Below are positions 63,801 to 64,000 of a stretch of 64,000 nt of DNA, piece after piece; positions within the stretch are counted from its first letter, which is position 1, and the number at the start of each line of letters is the position of its first letter. Source of the DNA: Promicromonospora umidemergens (GTDB taxonomy: Bacteria; Actinomycetota; Actinomycetes; Actinomycetales; Cellulomonadaceae); NCBI RefSeq assembly GCF_024171995.1, contig NZ_JAMTCT010000028.1:1-64000 (forward strand). The letters are read 5' to 3'. Made by a program: the position numbers and the translations under genes. The notes below the pieces were generated by a model. It saw only the letters and a list, made by a program, of their open reading frames with translations, did no database searches and was not told the DNA's origin.

Positions 63801-64000
63801 GCGCCGCCTCCGGCGTCGACGGCGGGGAGGTCTCGGTGCGCTGGGACGCGCCGGACGGTCCAGAGATCGGCCGTATCACGGTGCCGGGCACTGGCGGCTG
63901 GCAACAGTACGTGGATGCCGGTACCGAGCTGACCGACGTGCCGTCCGGCTCGGGTTCGCTGCACTTCGTCCTGCTCTCCGGCGGCGTCAACGCCAACTGG
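60827..64000 (+). CDS. exported ThuA / GSDH-like / PKD / CBM6-like protein (3' end outside window)
   Basis: The frame is open from GTG 60827 to the last base; 1058 residues are visible. GAGGAG lies six bases upstream. Signal peptide about 1-37. A ThuA-like domain follows (about 60-280: TLVFSKTAGFRHGSIPAGI, GGYAGIHAASDTEYEW, HPIAWCQAYDGGRSWYTGGGH). Then come a GSDH-type propeller (about 295-725, SNEDGLTGVVLDPDF, CCHAGGDMVFD, MGFRNPFRI), a PKD domain (about 730-820, LQWTFGDGSEPSTEANP), a domain with LGHDSHAHP (about 825-930) and a CBM6-like domain running to the edge. ThuA family members act in trehalose and related disaccharide use through 3-keto forms. Apart from the added ThuA part it is a paralogue of the protein at 48492. 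Confidence 0.85.
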   Translation, partial: MRNVHRTRRVLRPVVAAAAMTALGIPMALTSAAQPAAAPNQGVQAEVAAAPGDAAAEPFDTLVFSKTAGFRHGSIPAGIETITQLGAANDFTVTATEDAGVFTDEGLADYEVVVFLSTTGDVLNGEQQAAFERYIQGGGGYAGIHAASDTEYEWPWYGELVGAYFSSHPQNQDATVKVEDHAHSSTAHLPDRWDRHDEWYNFRTNPRDDVHVLASLDESTYDAGTGAMGADHPIAWCQAYDGGRSWYTGGGHTDASYTEPEFVEHLLGGLQTAAGVVDSDCAATQSNSYEMVPLDEDTANPMMLDVADDGSVFYVERDGRVQTIDPESNTTTTAMTLPVTQSNEDGLTGVVLDPDFASNGWVYLFWSPQDVGDDGPHNRVSRFDYDAASGTIDPATEETVLIIPTQRETCCHAGGDMVFDADGNLYVATGDNTNPFESQGYAPLDERAGRENYDSQRTSANSNDLRGKVLRITPQDDGSYTIPEGNMFAPGEAETLPEIYAMGFRNPFRIGVDPGSGNVLVADYGPDAGAASAARGPAGTVEWNVVSEPGFYGWPYCTGANTDYRAYDFATGQSGAAFDCAGGPVNDSPNNTGITQLPPAVEAEVWYGYGTNPLFPEIGGGGAPMGGPVYSYDPELESDVKWPAYWDGKALFGEWNQGRMYSFQLAGEQRDELVDINRALPGIFDPEAGFDRPMDFDFGPDGALYVIDWGSGFGGNNDSSGVYRVNYVKGDPAPLAQASADVTDGAAPLTVQFSSEGTRHPAGEPISLQWTFGDGSEPSTEANPTHTYMENGRYTAQLVATDPAGQTGVANVTIVVGNIAPEVTITFPDNGGFFEWGDQVRYEIAVDDPDGDVSCENVSLFTSLGHDSHAHPFDELTGCEGVIQTARDEGHGIESNIFWVIEAFYTDDGGAAGAPLTATDLQVLQPKLVQSEFFTGTGRVDGIGDATGDPGVQIEETGDTAGGGQNIGYIEPGDYWAHEPVGLAGVDAISLRAASGVDGGEVSVRWDAPDGPEIGRITVPGTGGWQQYVDAGTELTDVPSGSGSLHFVLLSGGVNANW

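Overview
The window is high-GC DNA packed with genes. It shows frequent GTG starts, 4-base ATGA/GTGA stop-start overlaps, a conservon (CvnA-E) module, actinobacterial LigA and MoeZ-type proteins and Tat/lipobox export signals. This points to an actinobacterium, most likely of the Micrococcales (Promicromonospora/Cellulosimicrobium-like); the placement is inferred from gene content only. I see no rRNA, tRNA, CRISPR array, transposase or phage structural gene.

Layout. 1-5.5 kb: a VanW-family envelope protein whose 5' end lies outside the window, an ACT-domain protein, and prephenate dehydratase and dehydrogenase (pheA, tyrA). 5.5-6.1 kb: a lower-GC orphan that resembles CdiA C-terminal toxin nucleases. 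6.1-10.2 kb (minus): a flavin oxidoreductase and glycogen debranching enzyme. 10.4-15.4 kb: a five-gene, partly overlapping module of lipoproteins, a secreted protein and two WXG100-like helical proteins, possibly type VII secretion related. 15.7-25.1 kb: a housekeeping block of etfB, etfA, a MoeZ-like activator, a Tat-exported PhoX-family phosphatase, cysteine desulfurase, mnmA and a MetE-like protein lacking the zinc cysteines. 25.2-27.4 kb (minus): a prolyl oligopeptidase.

27.7-32.1 kb is a complete conservon (sensor-kinase-like CvnA, roadblock CvnB, DUF742 CvnC, small GTPase CvnD and the P450 CvnE). It is followed by a small unusual group: an unknown protein, a stand-alone TrpA-like lyase with a C-terminal extension and no trpB, and, on the opposite strand, a flavin monooxygenase, a 32-residue two-cysteine peptide and a protein with internal repeats. 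Then come ligA (36.7-39.1 kb) and a TetR-controlled divergent pair with a clear palindromic operator, whose targets are membrane proteins.

42.3 kb to the right edge is one large carbohydrate locus. It holds two xylose-isomerase-like TIM barrels (one exported), an NMT1/SsuA-type importer, two Gfo/Idh/MocA dehydrogenases, an RbsABC-type sugar importer, a ROK repressor, and three very large exported proteins. These last combine glucose/sorbosone-dehydrogenase propellers, PKD, CBM6-like, PA14, ThuA and DUF1080 (3-keto-disaccharide hydrolase) domains. The parts match the recently recognised route in which glycosides are oxidised at C3, cleaved as 3-keto sugars, imported, isomerised and reduced. 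Two near-identical operators that overlap the -35 boxes, one before the DUF1080 protein and one between the ROK gene and the importer, tie the locus together. This locus is the best candidate in the window for a little-described system; the small 32-36.5 kb group is second.
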